Positions 1 to 9,156 of a stretch of 64,000 nt of DNA are shown here, one piece after another. The stretch is from Treponema parvum (GTDB taxonomy: Bacteria > Spirochaetota > Spirochaetia > Treponematales > Treponemataceae), in NCBI RefSeq assembly GCF_017893965.1, contig NZ_CP054142.1, forward strand, positions 2,170,001-2,234,000. Reading direction: 5' to 3'. Position 1 is the first letter of the stretch. The number at the start of each line of letters is the position of its first letter. The translations under genes were made by a program, and so were the position numbers. The notes below the pieces were generated by a model that saw only the letters and a program-made list of their open reading frames with translations, did not search any database and was not told where the DNA came from.

Positions 1-1
1 T

Positions 2-547
2 GCGATCGTGATTGCGGATGAAGTTCAAACCGGAATCGGCCGCACGGGAACCTTTCTTGCGTGCGAGACGCTGGGCTTCGAACCTGAAGTCGTTACGCTG
101 GCCAAGGGGATCGCCGGCGGCGTGCCTATGGGGGCATGCCTGTTCAGGGGAAAGGCTGCAAACGTTTTTTCAGCAGGCGATCATCAGTCGACATTTGCAG
201 GCAACCCGCTCGCATGCGCCGCCGGCCTCGTCGTATTGAGCACGCTCGCATCCGAAGGCTTTATGGACAAGGTAAACGAAAATGGGGACTTCATACGCAG
301 CTCCATACGCAGCTGGGATTCCCCCATCGTACGAGACGTTCGCGGCAAAGGTCTCATGATCGGCGTAGAAATCGTTCCGTCAATAAAACCTTTCGACATA
401 GAGGTCGCCTGTATGAAAGAAGGTCTTTGTACTTCCGTTGCGGGAAATTCCGTCGTTCGTTTTCTCCCGCCGCTTGTGATCGGTAAAAAAGAAATGGACA
501 AGGGTCTTTCTATTTTTAAAAAAGCGCTGGATTCCTTTTCAAACTAA
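2..547 (+). CDS. argD: Acetylornithine-type class III aminotransferase, C-terminal part
   Basis: Only the C-terminal ~181 residues are in the window; the reading frame runs in from before base 1, so the GTG at position 8 is not a start. PLP-dependent class III (fold type I) transaminase. Seen: the cofactor Asp region IADEVQTGIGRTG, the Schiff-base Lys in TLAKGIAGGVPMGA, the HQSTFAGNPLACAA segment, and the C-terminal VRGKGLMIGVEI motif typical of ArgD. ArgD transfers an amino group from glutamate to N-acetylglutamate semialdehyde in arginine synthesis; related ornithine or GABA transaminases share the fold and cannot be excluded without the N-terminus. The next gene is convergent, so it ends its transcription unit here. 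Confidence 0.8.
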   Translation, partial: AIVIADEVQTGIGRTGTFLACETLGFEPEVVTLAKGIAGGVPMGACLFRGKAANVFSAGDHQSTFAGNPLACAAGLVVLSTLASEGFMDKVNENGDFIRSSIRSWDSPIVRDVRGKGLMIGVEIVPSIKPFDIEVACMKEGLCTSVAGNSVVRFLPPLVIGKKEMDKGLSIFKKALDSFSN

Positions 548-626
548 AATACCGACTTTTGCAGCCCCTCCTCGCGAGCGGTCGCCTTACTTAAAAACGG
601 CAAGACGTCGCGGTTGCCGCTCACAT

Positions 627-1463
627 TCATCTGCCGTATAATTTACGGTAAGCGCTGGGGCACAGTCCCGCGCATTTTTTAAATATTCTTGAAAAATGGA
701 ACGGATTTTCAAAAGACATTTTTTTTGAAATATCGCTTATGGAAAGATCTGTGTTGCATATCATTGCCGCGGCCGTTTTTATCTTAAGCCTGTAAAAGTA
801 TTGCAACGGCGTAATGTTCATCTTCTTTCTAAAGATTCTAATATAATGTTCCGGTGAAATTCCCAGTTCTCCCGCAAGATCTTCAACTTTAAGATTTTGA
901 TAGATCCTGTCTTCCATGATTTTTATCGACTGTTCGACTCTGCCGCCGCTTACGGGAACATCCGCAGCAATATCCGTCCGCGGCTCCGAAATATGCGCCT
1001 TAGTTCCCATAAAAAACCTATATATGAGGCCTTGCGTCAAAAGCTCGGCGGATTTTTTCAAAATTTTATCTTTGGAATTTGCGTAATGAAAAATTTCTTC
1101 AAATATAAACTGAACGCTGCTTTCTTCCACGATCTGCCTTTTTTCCGCAGAGCTTGAAAGGCGGCTCAAACACTCGTACATACGGCGGTCCTTTTTAGGA
1201 GCGAGCGAAAATAAAATCGCATAATAGGTTATGGGCTTTACGATCCTGTCCGGCAAAATGGAATGAAATTCCTGCGGCAAGGTCAAAAATATTGTCTTAT
1301 TGCTGATAGGAATTCTTTTTTTATTCGACAAAAACGAACCCGCCCCTTCCACAAAGAAATGAATTTCAAATTGCCTTTCCTTGTGAGAGTGATACCTTCC
1401 GTTCCACGAAGCCTTATGTCCCATAAACATGAGATACACATAGACCGCATCGATAATATTCAT
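627..1463 (-). CDS. AraC-family transcriptional regulator
   Basis: 278 residues. The N-terminal half resembles a cupin-type sugar-sensing domain (SHKERQFEIHFFVEGAGSF). The last ~100 residues carry the two helix-turn-helix motifs of the AraC family (LAGELGISPEHYIRIFRKK, then ISDISKKMSFENPFHFSRIF, then the LCPSAYRK tail). The ATG at 1463 is chosen over an upstream in-frame TTG because that TTG overlaps a perfect TATAAT; the ATG lies 6 nt after this -10 box and has no Shine-Dalgarno, pointing to a leaderless message. It is divergent from xylB-xylA, so control of xylose use is the natural guess (inference from position only). Confidence 0.88.
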   Translation of the reverse strand: MNIIDAVYVYLMFMGHKASWNGRYHSHKERQFEIHFFVEGAGSFLSNKKRIPISNKTIFLTLPQEFHSILPDRIVKPITYYAILFSLAPKKDRRMYECLSRLSSSAEKRQIVEESSVQFIFEEIFHYANSKDKILKKSAELLTQGLIYRFFMGTKAHISEPRTDIAADVPVSGGRVEQSIKIMEDRIYQNLKVEDLAGELGISPEHYIRIFRKKMNITPLQYFYRLKIKTAAAMICNTDLSISDISKKMSFENPFHFSRIFKKCAGLCPSAYRKLYGR

Positions 1464-1469
1464 AACCGT

Positions 1470-1499
1470 ATTATATAATATCAATTATAGATATGTAAA
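1470..1499 (-). promoter_or_regulatory. Promoter of the AraC regulator gene
   Basis: Read on the minus strand: TTTACA (1494-1499), 18-bp spacer, TATAAT (1470-1475), then 6 nt to the ATG. The expected transcript start falls on or next to the start codon. Confidence 0.6.
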
Positions 1500-1538
1500 A
1501 TCAATTTTTGCTATGTCAGCGAAAGAATTTATAATTGA

Positions 1539-1615
1539 TAATTAAGGAAACACTGATTAAATGCGCTCCTCGCTTTAATCAGCTCTTCCTTAATTAAAAG
1601 ACGGTTCCGTCTTTT
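1539..1615. repeat. Long inverted repeat plus second hairpin between araC and xylB
   Basis: A large imperfect palindrome: TAATTAAGGAA (1539-1549) pairs exactly with 1586-1596, and inside it CTGATTAAA (1553-1561) pairs with 1574-1582, with GCG/CGC extending the stem. It is followed directly by a second perfect stem, AAAAGACGG (1596-1604) with CCGTCTTTT (1607-1615). It lies in the divergent control region, about 85 bp upstream of xylB. It could be a terminator-like leader, a dispersed intergenic repeat, or regulatory. Confidence 0.6.
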
Positions 1616-1701
1616 AAGGATGTCCGGCAGACATATCATATTTTGATCCGGCATCTGTTTATTTTTTCTTTTTGATTATATGCTACGGCATGGAGAGGAC
1701 T

Positions 1702-3189
1702 ATGAAAACAGTAGCGGGAATAGATCTCGGCACACAGAGCATGAAGATAGTCGTATACGACTATCTTAAACGGACGGAAGTTATTAAAACGTCGGCAAAA
1801 ATCGATATGATTGCCGAAAACGACGGCACTCGCGAACAAAAAACACAGTGGTACAGGGACGCCCTAAAGTCCTGCTTTGAACGAATTCCTGCTGAAATAA
1901 GAGCTTCCATAAGAGCGTTGGGAGTTTCAGGCCAGCAGCACGGTTTTGTCGCTCTGGATAAAAATGCGGAGCCGGTTTACAACATTAAACTTTGGAACGA
2001 CACTTCAACACTCGAAGAGTGCAAAGCGCTTACAAAAAAACTGGGCGGAGACGAAAAAGTCATAGAGGAAGCGGGAAACGTGATTATACCGAGTTTTACC
2101 GCCGGAAAGATTCTGTGGCTCAAAGAGCACAAAAGAGAAGCGTTTAAAGCCATGCGTTACATAATGCTCCCGCACGACTATGTTAATTTTTTGCTTACGG
2201 GAAATTATGTTATGGAATACGGCGACGCGTCCGGGACGGTGCTGCTAAACGCCAAAAAACATATATGGTCGAAAAAGATATGCGATGCCATAGATCCTAT
2301 CTTATATGAAAAACTTCCGCCTTTGATTTCTCCGGATAAGGCGGCCGGAGTAGTTTGCAAAAAAGCGAGCGGCGAATTCGGCATTCCCGAGGGAATCGTC
2401 GTGTCTTCAGGCGGCGGCGATAATATGATGGGCGCCATAGGGACGGGAACGGTGGAAGAAGGAATTCTTACCATGAGCATGGGAACTTCGGGAACTCTTT
2501 ACGGGTACTCGGACAACCTGGTAGCCGATCCTTTAAACGGAATTTCAGGATTCTGTTCGTCTACGGGCGGATACCTTCCTCTCCTATGCACTATGAATTG
2601 TACCGTCGTAACCGAATACACGCGAAGCCTTTTCGGCCTCAGCGTCAAAGACTTTGACGAAGAAGCCGCAAAATCCGTGCCGGGAGCGGACGGAGTATTT
2701 ATAATGCCGTATTTGAACGGGGAGCGCTTTCCTCACCTGCCGCACGGCAAATGCAGCATAGAAGGCCTTACCGCAGGAAACTACAGGAAAGAAAATATCT
2801 GTCGCGCCGCTTTGGAAAGCGCGGCCTTCGCAATGAAGGGAGGAATCGAACTTTTTGAAAAGCTCGGGTTTAAAGCAAAGGAAATCCGTCTCATAGGCGG
2901 CGGCGCAAAAAGCGCAATATGGCGGCAAATAACGGCGGACATAATGGGTTTTCCTATCGTCATGCCGCTTTACGACGAAGCCGCCGCCCTAGGAGCGGCA
3001 TTGCAGGCTCTTTACGTGCTTGAGCTTTCCGAAGGCAAAAAAGTTTCAATAGCTTCTTTGTGCGCGGAACACGTAAAGATAAACGGCACTGCGTCTACTG
3101 TTCCGAATCCTCAAAACCGTAAAGCATACGACGCGCGGTACGATGATTACAGAACCATGCTGGGCTGTTTGAGCGGCCTTTATAAATAA
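1702..3189 (+). CDS. xylB: Xylulokinase (FGGY carbohydrate kinase)
   Basis: 495 residues, usual length for XylB. It phosphorylates D-xylulose to D-xylulose 5-phosphate with ATP, in the cytosol. Seen: N-terminal phosphate-binding GIDLGTQSMKIVVYD, GQQHGFVALD, the second-domain SSGGGDNMMGAIGTGT with the likely catalytic Asp, SMGTSGTLYG, and the adenosine-binding RLIGGGAKSAIWRQI near residue 405. The start at 1702 is chosen because GGAGAGG (1692-1698) lies just upstream; in-frame TTG/ATG codons further up precede this ribosome binding site. The partner xylA follows 106 bp downstream on the same strand. Confidence 0.92.
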   Translation: MKTVAGIDLGTQSMKIVVYDYLKRTEVIKTSAKIDMIAENDGTREQKTQWYRDALKSCFERIPAEIRASIRALGVSGQQHGFVALDKNAEPVYNIKLWNDTSTLEECKALTKKLGGDEKVIEEAGNVIIPSFTAGKILWLKEHKREAFKAMRYIMLPHDYVNFLLTGNYVMEYGDASGTVLLNAKKHIWSKKICDAIDPILYEKLPPLISPDKAAGVVCKKASGEFGIPEGIVVSSGGGDNMMGAIGTGTVEEGILTMSMGTSGTLYGYSDNLVADPLNGISGFCSSTGGYLPLLCTMNCTVVTEYTRSLFGLSVKDFDEEAAKSVPGADGVFIMPYLNGERFPHLPHGKCSIEGLTAGNYRKENICRAALESAAFAMKGGIELFEKLGFKAKEIRLIGGGAKSAIWRQITADIMGFPIVMPLYDEAAALGAALQALYVLELSEGKKVSIASLCAEHVKINGTASTVPNPQNRKAYDARYDDYRTMLGCLSGLYK

Positions 3190-3295
3190 AATTGAACAGT
3201 GCGCTCATGCGCTCTAACTGCGCAAAACGCGCACGAATAAGCCGTCCTCGAAAATTGAAGACTTTTTGCGGCGGCCATTTTAATGGAGGTTTGTT

Positions 3296-4609
3296 ATGTC
3301 GTTTTTTAAAGGTTCAAAAGAGTTTTTCCCCGGCGTAGGGGAAATCAAGTACGAGTGTCCCAAGTCAAAAAATCCGCTTGCATTCAAATATTATGACGCG
3401 GAAAAAACCGTGGGCGGCAAAAAGATGAAGGATTGGCTCCGATTTGCCGTCGCCTACTGGCATTCGTTCTGCGCCGACGGAACGGATCCTTTCGGCTCAA
3501 AGACAAGAATTTTTTCATGGCAGAACGCCGAAGAAAAAGCCGACGCGGCGTTCGAGTTCTTTACAAAACTCGGAGCGGGATATTACTGTTGGCATGACCG
3601 CGACATTTCGCCCGAAGGAGGGAGTCCCGAAGAGAGCGTTAAAAATCTTGATCACATTACCGACTTGCTTTTGGAACGCCAAAAAGCTACGGGCGTAAAG
3701 CTTCTCTGGGGAACGGCAAACGTGTTTACGAACCCCAGGTATATGAACGGCGCAGCGACGAATCCCGATTTCCAGCTGGTGGCGCAGGCGGCGTCTCAAG
3801 TCAAAGCTGCGATCGACGCGACCATAAAACTCGGCGGATCCGGCTATACGTTCTGGGGCGGACGCGAAGGCTATATGAGCCTTTTAAATACGGATATGAA
3901 GGCCGAAAAAGAACACCTCGCGCTTTTTTTAAGCATGGCCCGCGATTATGCTCGCAAACACGGATTTAAAGGCTGTTTCTACATCGAACCCAAACCTATG
4001 GAGCCTTCGAAACATCAGTATGATTTTGACAGCGAAACCGTCATAGGATTTTTGCGCTCGCACGGTCTTGACAAAGACTTTAAATTAAACATCGAAGCGA
4101 ACCACGCGGAGCTCGCAGGACACGACTTCGTGCATGAGCTTACGGTATGTGTGGACAACGGAATGCTAGGTTCCGTGGACGCGAACAGAGGCGATCCCAT
4201 GAACGGCTGGGACACGGATCAATTTCCCGCAAGCATATATGAAACGACAAACGCAATGCTGCAGATAATCCGCATGGGCGGCTTTAAAACCGGCGGACTC
4301 AATTTCGATTCGAAGGTGCGGCGAAATTCAAACGCGCCGGAAGATCTGTTTATAGCGCATATAGGCGGAATGGATATTTTTGCGCGCGGCCTTGAAAAAG
4401 CGTTCGCAGTCTTGGACGACGGCAGAATCCCTGAAATGCTTAAAGAACGCTATTCGAGTTTTAAAAGAGGGAACGGTAAAAAATTTACCGACGGCAAGAT
4501 GACGATGGAAGAACTGGCCGATCTTGCCGGTCCTTATGAAAAAGTCGCTTCCACATCGGGAAAACAGGAATTATACGAAAACATAATGAATGAAATTATC
4601 TTAGGATGA
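3296..4609 (+). CDS. xylA: Xylose isomerase
   Basis: 437 residues, the length of class II xylose isomerases. It interconverts D-xylose and D-xylulose using two divalent metals. Seen: the catalytic His/Asp in [41 protein letters not shown], the metal-ligand signature [32 protein letters not shown] and [21 protein letters not shown] strong GGAGG lies just before the ATG. Together with xylB this gives the complete isomerase route into the pentose phosphate pathway; no xylose transporter is in the window. Confidence 0.97.
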   Translation: MSFFKGSKEFFPGVGEIKYECPKSKNPLAFKYYDAEKTVGGKKMKDWLRFAVAYWHSFCADGTDPFGSKTRIFSWQNAEEKADAAFEFFTKLGAGYYCWHDRDISPEGGSPEESVKNLDHITDLLLERQKATGVKLLWGTANVFTNPRYMNGAATNPDFQLVAQAASQVKAAIDATIKLGGSGYTFWGGREGYMSLLNTDMKAEKEHLALFLSMARDYARKHGFKGCFYIEPKPMEPSKHQYDFDSETVIGFLRSHGLDKDFKLNIEANHAELAGHDFVHELTVCVDNGMLGSVDANRGDPMNGWDTDQFPASIYETTNAMLQIIRMGGFKTGGLNFDSKVRRNSNAPEDLFIAHIGGMDIFARGLEKAFAVLDDGRIPEMLKERYSSFKRGNGKKFTDGKMTMEELADLAGPYEKVASTSGKQELYENIMNEIILG

Positions 4610-4617
4610 TCCTTAAA

Positions 4618-4639
4618 CCCCGTGCCTTCACGCACGGGG
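4618..4639 (+). terminator. GC-rich hairpin after xylA
   Basis: Perfect 8-bp stem CCCCGTGC (4618-4625) / GCACGGGG (4632-4639) with a 6-nt loop, 9 bp after the xylA stop. No clear T-tract follows, so intrinsic termination is plausible but unproven. Confidence 0.5.
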
Positions 4640-4730
4640 CATCACTGTCGTCCTTGCCATTATTCGGCACAATTTGTAATCAGGCGGGATCTTATTCGCG
4701 CCTTCACTTGAATTTTATAAGAGGAATATT

Positions 4731-5693
4731 TTGAAATCATCGATAAAAGCCGAAGTTCCGTTTTTTAAACGCACCATTGTCGTATTTTTGTGCGCGGCGA
4801 TATGCTGCGCGTTTTGGGGAAGTTCCATGCCCTGCATAAAAGGCGGCTACGCTCTTTTTTCAATCGGATCCGACAACATCCCCGCACGAATACTTTTTGC
4901 AGGAGTGCGTTTTATAATAGCCGGAATTCTTACGATTTTAAGCGGAAGTTTCGGAGCAAAAAAGTTTCTTATTCCCATAGATAAAAGTTCATGGATCCGT
5001 GTTTTTGTCCTTTGTACGTTCCAAACGGTTTTGCAATACTTTTTTCTTTACGGCGGACTTGCGCACACATTAGGCGTCAAATCGGCGATCATAGGAGCGA
5101 CAAACGTATTCGCTTCAATACTTGTAGCGTCCTTAATATTCCGACAAGAAAAACTTACGCTTCGAAAAATCATAGGATGCCTGATCGGTTTTTGCGGCGT
5201 CGTAATACTAAATCTGTTCGGTACGGGCGGAATTTTGCAAACGGATCTTTCTTTTAAGTTTATTGGAGAAGGTTTTTTGTTTTTATCGGCCATTGCGCAC
5301 GGGGTCGCCGCAGCCCTCCTTAAAAAATTTTCAAAAAACAATAATCCCGTAATGCTGAGCGGTTGGCAATTTTTCTTCGGCGGCGTGATCATGGCGACGG
5401 CAGGATATTCCGCCGGAGGAAGGATGATCGTTGCCGACGGAATGTTTTTCGCGGCCGTATCGCTCTTAATCTACATGGCCCTAATAAGCACGGTCGCCTA
5501 TTCTTTATGGGGAATACTTTTAAAATACAATCACGTTTCAAAGGTTGTTATCTTCGGATTTTTAAATCCCGTATTCGGGGTTATTTTTTCGGCAGTATTT
5601 TTAAATGAAGCGAACAGAACGGGAAGCGTTGCGATCATTTCACTTTTGCTGGTATGCATAGGAATCATCGTAGTATCAAAGGGGAAAAACTAA
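4731..5693 (+). CDS. EamA/DMT-superfamily permease
   Basis: 320 residues with about ten hydrophobic segments in two EamA repeats (residues ~15-150 and ~165-310), typical of drug/metabolite exporters. The first segment has the family-like CAAICCAFWGSSMPCIK, and the second repeat begins IGEGFLFLSAIAHGVAAALLK. The start is a TTG at 4731, supported by GAGGA 5 nt upstream. The substrate is unknown. It ends 21 bp before an ATP-grasp ligase gene on the same strand, so the pair may make and export a small molecule (inference). Confidence 0.88.
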   Translation: MKSSIKAEVPFFKRTIVVFLCAAICCAFWGSSMPCIKGGYALFSIGSDNIPARILFAGVRFIIAGILTILSGSFGAKKFLIPIDKSSWIRVFVLCTFQTVLQYFFLYGGLAHTLGVKSAIIGATNVFASILVASLIFRQEKLTLRKIIGCLIGFCGVVILNLFGTGGILQTDLSFKFIGEGFLFLSAIAHGVAAALLKKFSKNNNPVMLSGWQFFFGGVIMATAGYSAGGRMIVADGMFFAAVSLLIYMALISTVAYSLWGILLKYNHVSKVVIFGFLNPVFGVIFSAVFLNEANRTGSVAIISLLLVCIGIIVVSKGKN

Positions 5694-5714
5694 TCTGCAA
5701 ATCAGAAGATCCGC

Positions 5715-7061
5715 ATGAATATCGTTTTTTACAGCAGCAATTCAAACAGGTTTGACGGCTCGTCCGTTTCTTTTAAGACAAAACCGTCTTGTAAAAGCGA
5801 ATGGGACGATTTGGCAAAAAAGTATCCCGAGCATAATTTTTTTATCGTCACTCAAATGCCGGGAATGTTTTTGCTGGACATTGAAAAAAATGAGATTCGA
5901 GAAAAATCTCCGAGCGTTCGGTACGTAATCAGCGAAAAAACCGAAGTAAAAGATATTGCCCGTGAAATCCTTGATCTGAAACCGGATATCGCCATGGCCG
6001 TAACTTTTTGGACGGCTCCTTACGACTGGCTTTCTATAAAGGATTCAATGATCGCCGAAGAACTTTCGGCGCACGGCGTAAAAACCGTGTGCAGCCCCGC
6101 AAAGAGCGCCTTTCAATGTTTTGACAAAAATATGACGCACGTACTTTTGGAAAATTCGGGCTTTAAAATGCCTAGGGCGGTATATGTTCACCACGGACTT
6201 TTCAGATGTGAAGCGGGATGCAAGGAAGTAAGAGAAAACGTTTACAGAGAATATATTCTCTCTCAGATAGAAAAGCTTAATTTTCCCGTAATAATAAAAG
6301 ACACGGTAGGGCTTAGTTCCTACAAGGCGGAAGTTATTCCGACGTATAAGAGCGCAAAATCCTATCTTTTTTCACGTAAAAACTCTTTTGACCGGATAGT
6401 GGAAGAATATGTTTCGGGTATTCAATTCGGAGCTGAAATTTACGGAAGCGGCGAACAATACACTGTTATGCCGCCGTTTATGTTTTCGGTAAACAGTTTT
6501 GGCATTACGAGCCCTAAACAGAGCGTAAAGGTCGGCCCCGTTACGAATAAAAAATATAAGATAGGTAAATTAAAGAAGATGCTTAAATCTCTTGCAAAGA
6601 CCGTACGCCTTGAAGGAATAATGCAAGTCGATTTGGTGTTTTCAGACGGCCAATGGTATATCCTTGAAATAAACTCGCGTCTTTCAGGCATAAGCCGCTC
6701 ATACGCCGCCGCACAAAACAAATCCTTGTATCTTGTACTTATGGAAATTCTTTCGGCGGCAAAAGCAAAACGGCCCGTACGACCGGGAAAAACAAAATAC
6801 GTATGCAATTTTAAAATGCCCGTTTTAACCGAAAGCCAAATCGAAAAGCTTTATGAAATTCCCTTTGTAAGGCGCATAGATCAAATTCACGATGCGGCGG
6901 CTTCACAGCGGCGCGCGCAAGGTTTTTGCGAAATAATTTTCGGAGGAACTTCTTCCGCCGGCGAATTGCAAAATCAACTGGATTTTATCGCGGCCGAATT
7001 TCCTCAGCTGATAGAGCCGGTATTTTTTAAAAACGCAAAGGAACTTATAGAGCGTCTGTAA
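5715..7061 (+). CDS. ATP-grasp superfamily ligase, product unknown
   Basis: 448 residues. The N-terminal ~110 residues look like a Rossmann-type pre-ATP-grasp domain. An ATP-grasp core follows: FDKNMTHVLLENSGFKMPRA (~residue 133), the nucleotide-binding Lys in FPVIIKDTVGLSSYKAEV, the linker VEEYVSGIQFGAEIY, and the Mg-binding MQVDLVFSDGQWYILEINSR, where Asp, Glu and Asn are the expected ligands. These enzymes form acyl-phosphates and join carboxylates to amines or similar. It does not match D-Ala ligase, carbamoyl-phosphate synthase, PurK or biotin carboxylase by eye, so the reaction is unassigned. It is likely co-transcribed with the upstream exporter and overlaps galK tail to tail by 17 bp. 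Confidence 0.82.
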   Translation: MNIVFYSSNSNRFDGSSVSFKTKPSCKSEWDDLAKKYPEHNFFIVTQMPGMFLLDIEKNEIREKSPSVRYVISEKTEVKDIAREILDLKPDIAMAVTFWTAPYDWLSIKDSMIAEELSAHGVKTVCSPAKSAFQCFDKNMTHVLLENSGFKMPRAVYVHHGLFRCEAGCKEVRENVYREYILSQIEKLNFPVIIKDTVGLSSYKAEVIPTYKSAKSYLFSRKNSFDRIVEEYVSGIQFGAEIYGSGEQYTVMPPFMFSVNSFGITSPKQSVKVGPVTNKKYKIGKLKKMLKSLAKTVRLEGIMQVDLVFSDGQWYILEINSRLSGISRSYAAAQNKSLYLVLMEILSAAKAKRPVRPGKTKYVCNFKMPVLTESQIEKLYEIPFVRRIDQIHDAAASQRRAQGFCEIIFGGTSSAGELQNQLDFIAAEFPQLIEPVFFKNAKELIERL

Positions 7062-8247
7062 TTTCTTTTACGCCGTCGCCTGATGTGCATATAAAAAAAC
7101 CTGCGTTGTAGCCGGTAACAGCTGTATACGCTTTTTGAACGGCTTCGACAAAAGAAGGCGTCTTGTCTTTACGGACTAATGCGATCGCGCAACCGCCGAA
7201 TCCCGCTCCCGTCATCCTGGATCCTATGCAGCCTTCCTGTGCGTTCGCCGCTTCGGTAAGCGTATCGAGCTCTATTCCTGTAACTTCATAATCTTCCTTT
7301 AACGACTTGTGAGAAGCCTTTAAAAGCTCCCCTACATTATGCAAGTCGCCTGTTTTAAACGCCTTTACCGCTTCAAGGACGCGCTCGTTTTCAGTGACGC
7401 AGTGACGGACTCTCGAAAAGATTACTGGATCCTTAATGATTCCGGCGCACTTCTCAAATTCCGCATAGGAAAGAGCGCATAAATTGGGAATTTCAATTCC
7501 CGCTTCCTGAAGGGTTTTAAGCCCAGCTTCACACTGCGATCGCCTTTCATTGTATTTGGAATCCGCAAGTTGCCGCTTTTTATTCGTATTCATAACCACA
7601 AACACGTAATCGCCCAATTTAAGCGGAACGTATTCAAACTCCAGCGTTGCGCAGTCCAAAAATTCGGCCGTATCTTTTTTTGCCGTAGAAATTATAAACT
7701 GATCCATAATTCCGCATTTTACGTTCATAAACTCATGCTCGCTCTCTTGGCCTGCGAGAGCGATGTCCGTACGGCTTATGTTAAGGTTAAACAGACAGTT
7801 TACGGCGTAGGCAAACCCGCATTCCAGAGCCGAAGAAGATGATATTCCTCCGGCAGGAGGAATGTCGCTTGCTATAAGAGCGTCAAAACCCGACTTAATA
7901 AGGCCGCTTTTTCGCTTTAAGACTGAAAGAACTCCGTTAAGATAATTTGCATAGTCGTTTTCCTTTTTAAAAACGAACTTGTCGTTTATGTCGAAGTCGA
8001 AAAGTCCGGGGAATTTCAAATCTCTGTATGAAACCCTTGTGTCCGGCCGCAGTCTTACGGCAACATAAAGATATTTATCTATGGCTGCCGGAAGAACTTT
8101 ACCGCCGTTATAGTCTATGTGCTCGCCTATTATGTTTATTCTGGCGGGAGCGGAAAATATTCTGGCTTCATTTTCCGTTCCACCGTAAATTTTTGCAAAT
8201 TCCCTTTTTAATAAGGAAGGATTGAATTTATTGTCCGTATCTTTCAT
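7045..8247 (-). CDS. galK: Galactokinase
   Basis: 400 residues, GHMP kinase family, the first step of the Leloir pathway (galactose to galactose 1-phosphate). Seen: sugar-binding motif APARINIIGEHIDYNGGKVLP (residues ~33-53; Ile replaces the usual Thr in GEHTDY), the ATP loop PPAGGISSSSALECG, the catalytic-region CGIMDQFI, and the C-terminal GSRMTGAGFGGCAIALV. The neighbouring genes include no galT or galE. There is no Shine-Dalgarno; the ATG lies 8 nt after a TATAAG -10 box, suggesting a leaderless transcript. Confidence 0.95.
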   Translation of the reverse strand: MKDTDNKFNPSLLKREFAKIYGGTENEARIFSAPARINIIGEHIDYNGGKVLPAAIDKYLYVAVRLRPDTRVSYRDLKFPGLFDFDINDKFVFKKENDYANYLNGVLSVLKRKSGLIKSGFDALIASDIPPAGGISSSSALECGFAYAVNCLFNLNISRTDIALAGQESEHEFMNVKCGIMDQFIISTAKKDTAEFLDCATLEFEYVPLKLGDYVFVVMNTNKKRQLADSKYNERRSQCEAGLKTLQEAGIEIPNLCALSYAEFEKCAGIIKDPVIFSRVRHCVTENERVLEAVKAFKTGDLHNVGELLKASHKSLKEDYEVTGIELDTLTEAANAQEGCIGSRMTGAGFGGCAIALVRKDKTPSFVEAVQKAYTAVTGYNAGFFICTSGDGVKEITDAL

Positions 8248-8255
8248 TCTGTGAT

Positions 8256-8283
8256 CTTATACCGATTCGAACCGGCAATTCAA
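8256..8283 (-). promoter_or_regulatory. galK promoter
   Basis: Minus strand: TTGAAT (8278-8283), 16-bp spacer, TATAAG (8256-8261), 8 nt to the ATG. Confidence 0.5.
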
Positions 8284-8292
8284 GGGCAAAAT

Positions 8293-9156
8293 TCAACTCG
8301 GAGTGCGGAGCGAGTTTAAAAAAGCTTTTCGGCGCACAACAATCCCGTATTTGGGAGCGGCGATCATTGCAAAAACAAAAAAAAGCGTTTGTACAAGAAT
8401 GATACAGGCCCCCGTCGCGCCGTTTAAATAATAGCTTACGTATGTGCCTATTAGGGCGCTGAGCATTGCCGAACAAGACGAAATAAAAAGCATTCGGTCA
8501 AGTTTATCGGTAAGGAGATACGCAATGCAGCCGGGCGTAATGAGCATGGCGACCGTAAGCAAAATTCCTGCAGCCTGCAAGGAAGCTACTATCGTAAGAG
8601 CCGTAAGCGAAAGAAAAAGATAGTGAATGCCCTTTACGTTTAAACCTACGGCCTTTGCGTAGTTCTTATCAAACAGATAAAGAAGAATATCTTTGCGCTT
8701 GGCCGTCACTACGACAAGAGTTATTCCCGCACATATCACAGCTTGTACCATATCGTGAGTTTCGATCCCCAAAAGGCTTCCGAAGAGTATATGCATAAGA
8801 TGTACGTTTGTGCGAACCTTTGTGACAAGGATCAGCCCTGTCGCCATCATACCGGTAAACACCGTTCCCATAACGGAATCTTCGTGAATTCGGCTGTGGT
8901 CTTTTATCCAACCCGTCAGTAAAGCGTTAAGCAGCCCTGCAAAAAAGGCGCCGGCTCCGAGCGGAATGTGAGCAAGATAAGCTATGACAATCCCCGGCAG
9001 CACAGCATGTGAAATTGCGTCTCCCATAAGCGACCAGCCTTTTAAAATCAGATAACAGGAGATAAGGGCGCATACAGCTCCGATCAGAGCCGCCATGAGC
9101 AAAGCTTTAATCATAAATCCGTACACAAGCGGTTCAATAATTTTTGCTAAAAACAT
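8293..9156 (-). CDS. troD: Metal ABC transporter permease (TroD/MntD-like)
   Basis: 287 residues with about eight membrane segments, ABC-3 family. Seen: the coupling-region ISCYLILKGWSLMGDAISHAVLPG near residue 33, VGLNVKGIHYLFLS, and LLTVAMLITPGCIAYLLTD. It is the last gene of the operon, and its start overlaps the end of the preceding permease gene by 10 bp, so it is probably translationally coupled. The two permeases are paralogues and should form a heterodimer in the inner membrane. Confidence 0.9.
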   Translation of the reverse strand: MFLAKIIEPLVYGFMIKALLMAALIGAVCALISCYLILKGWSLMGDAISHAVLPGIVIAYLAHIPLGAGAFFAGLLNALLTGWIKDHSRIHEDSVMGTVFTGMMATGLILVTKVRTNVHLMHILFGSLLGIETHDMVQAVICAGITLVVVTAKRKDILLYLFDKNYAKAVGLNVKGIHYLFLSLTALTIVASLQAAGILLTVAMLITPGCIAYLLTDKLDRMLFISSCSAMLSALIGTYVSYYLNGATGACIILVQTLFFVFAMIAAPKYGIVVRRKAFLNSLRTPS

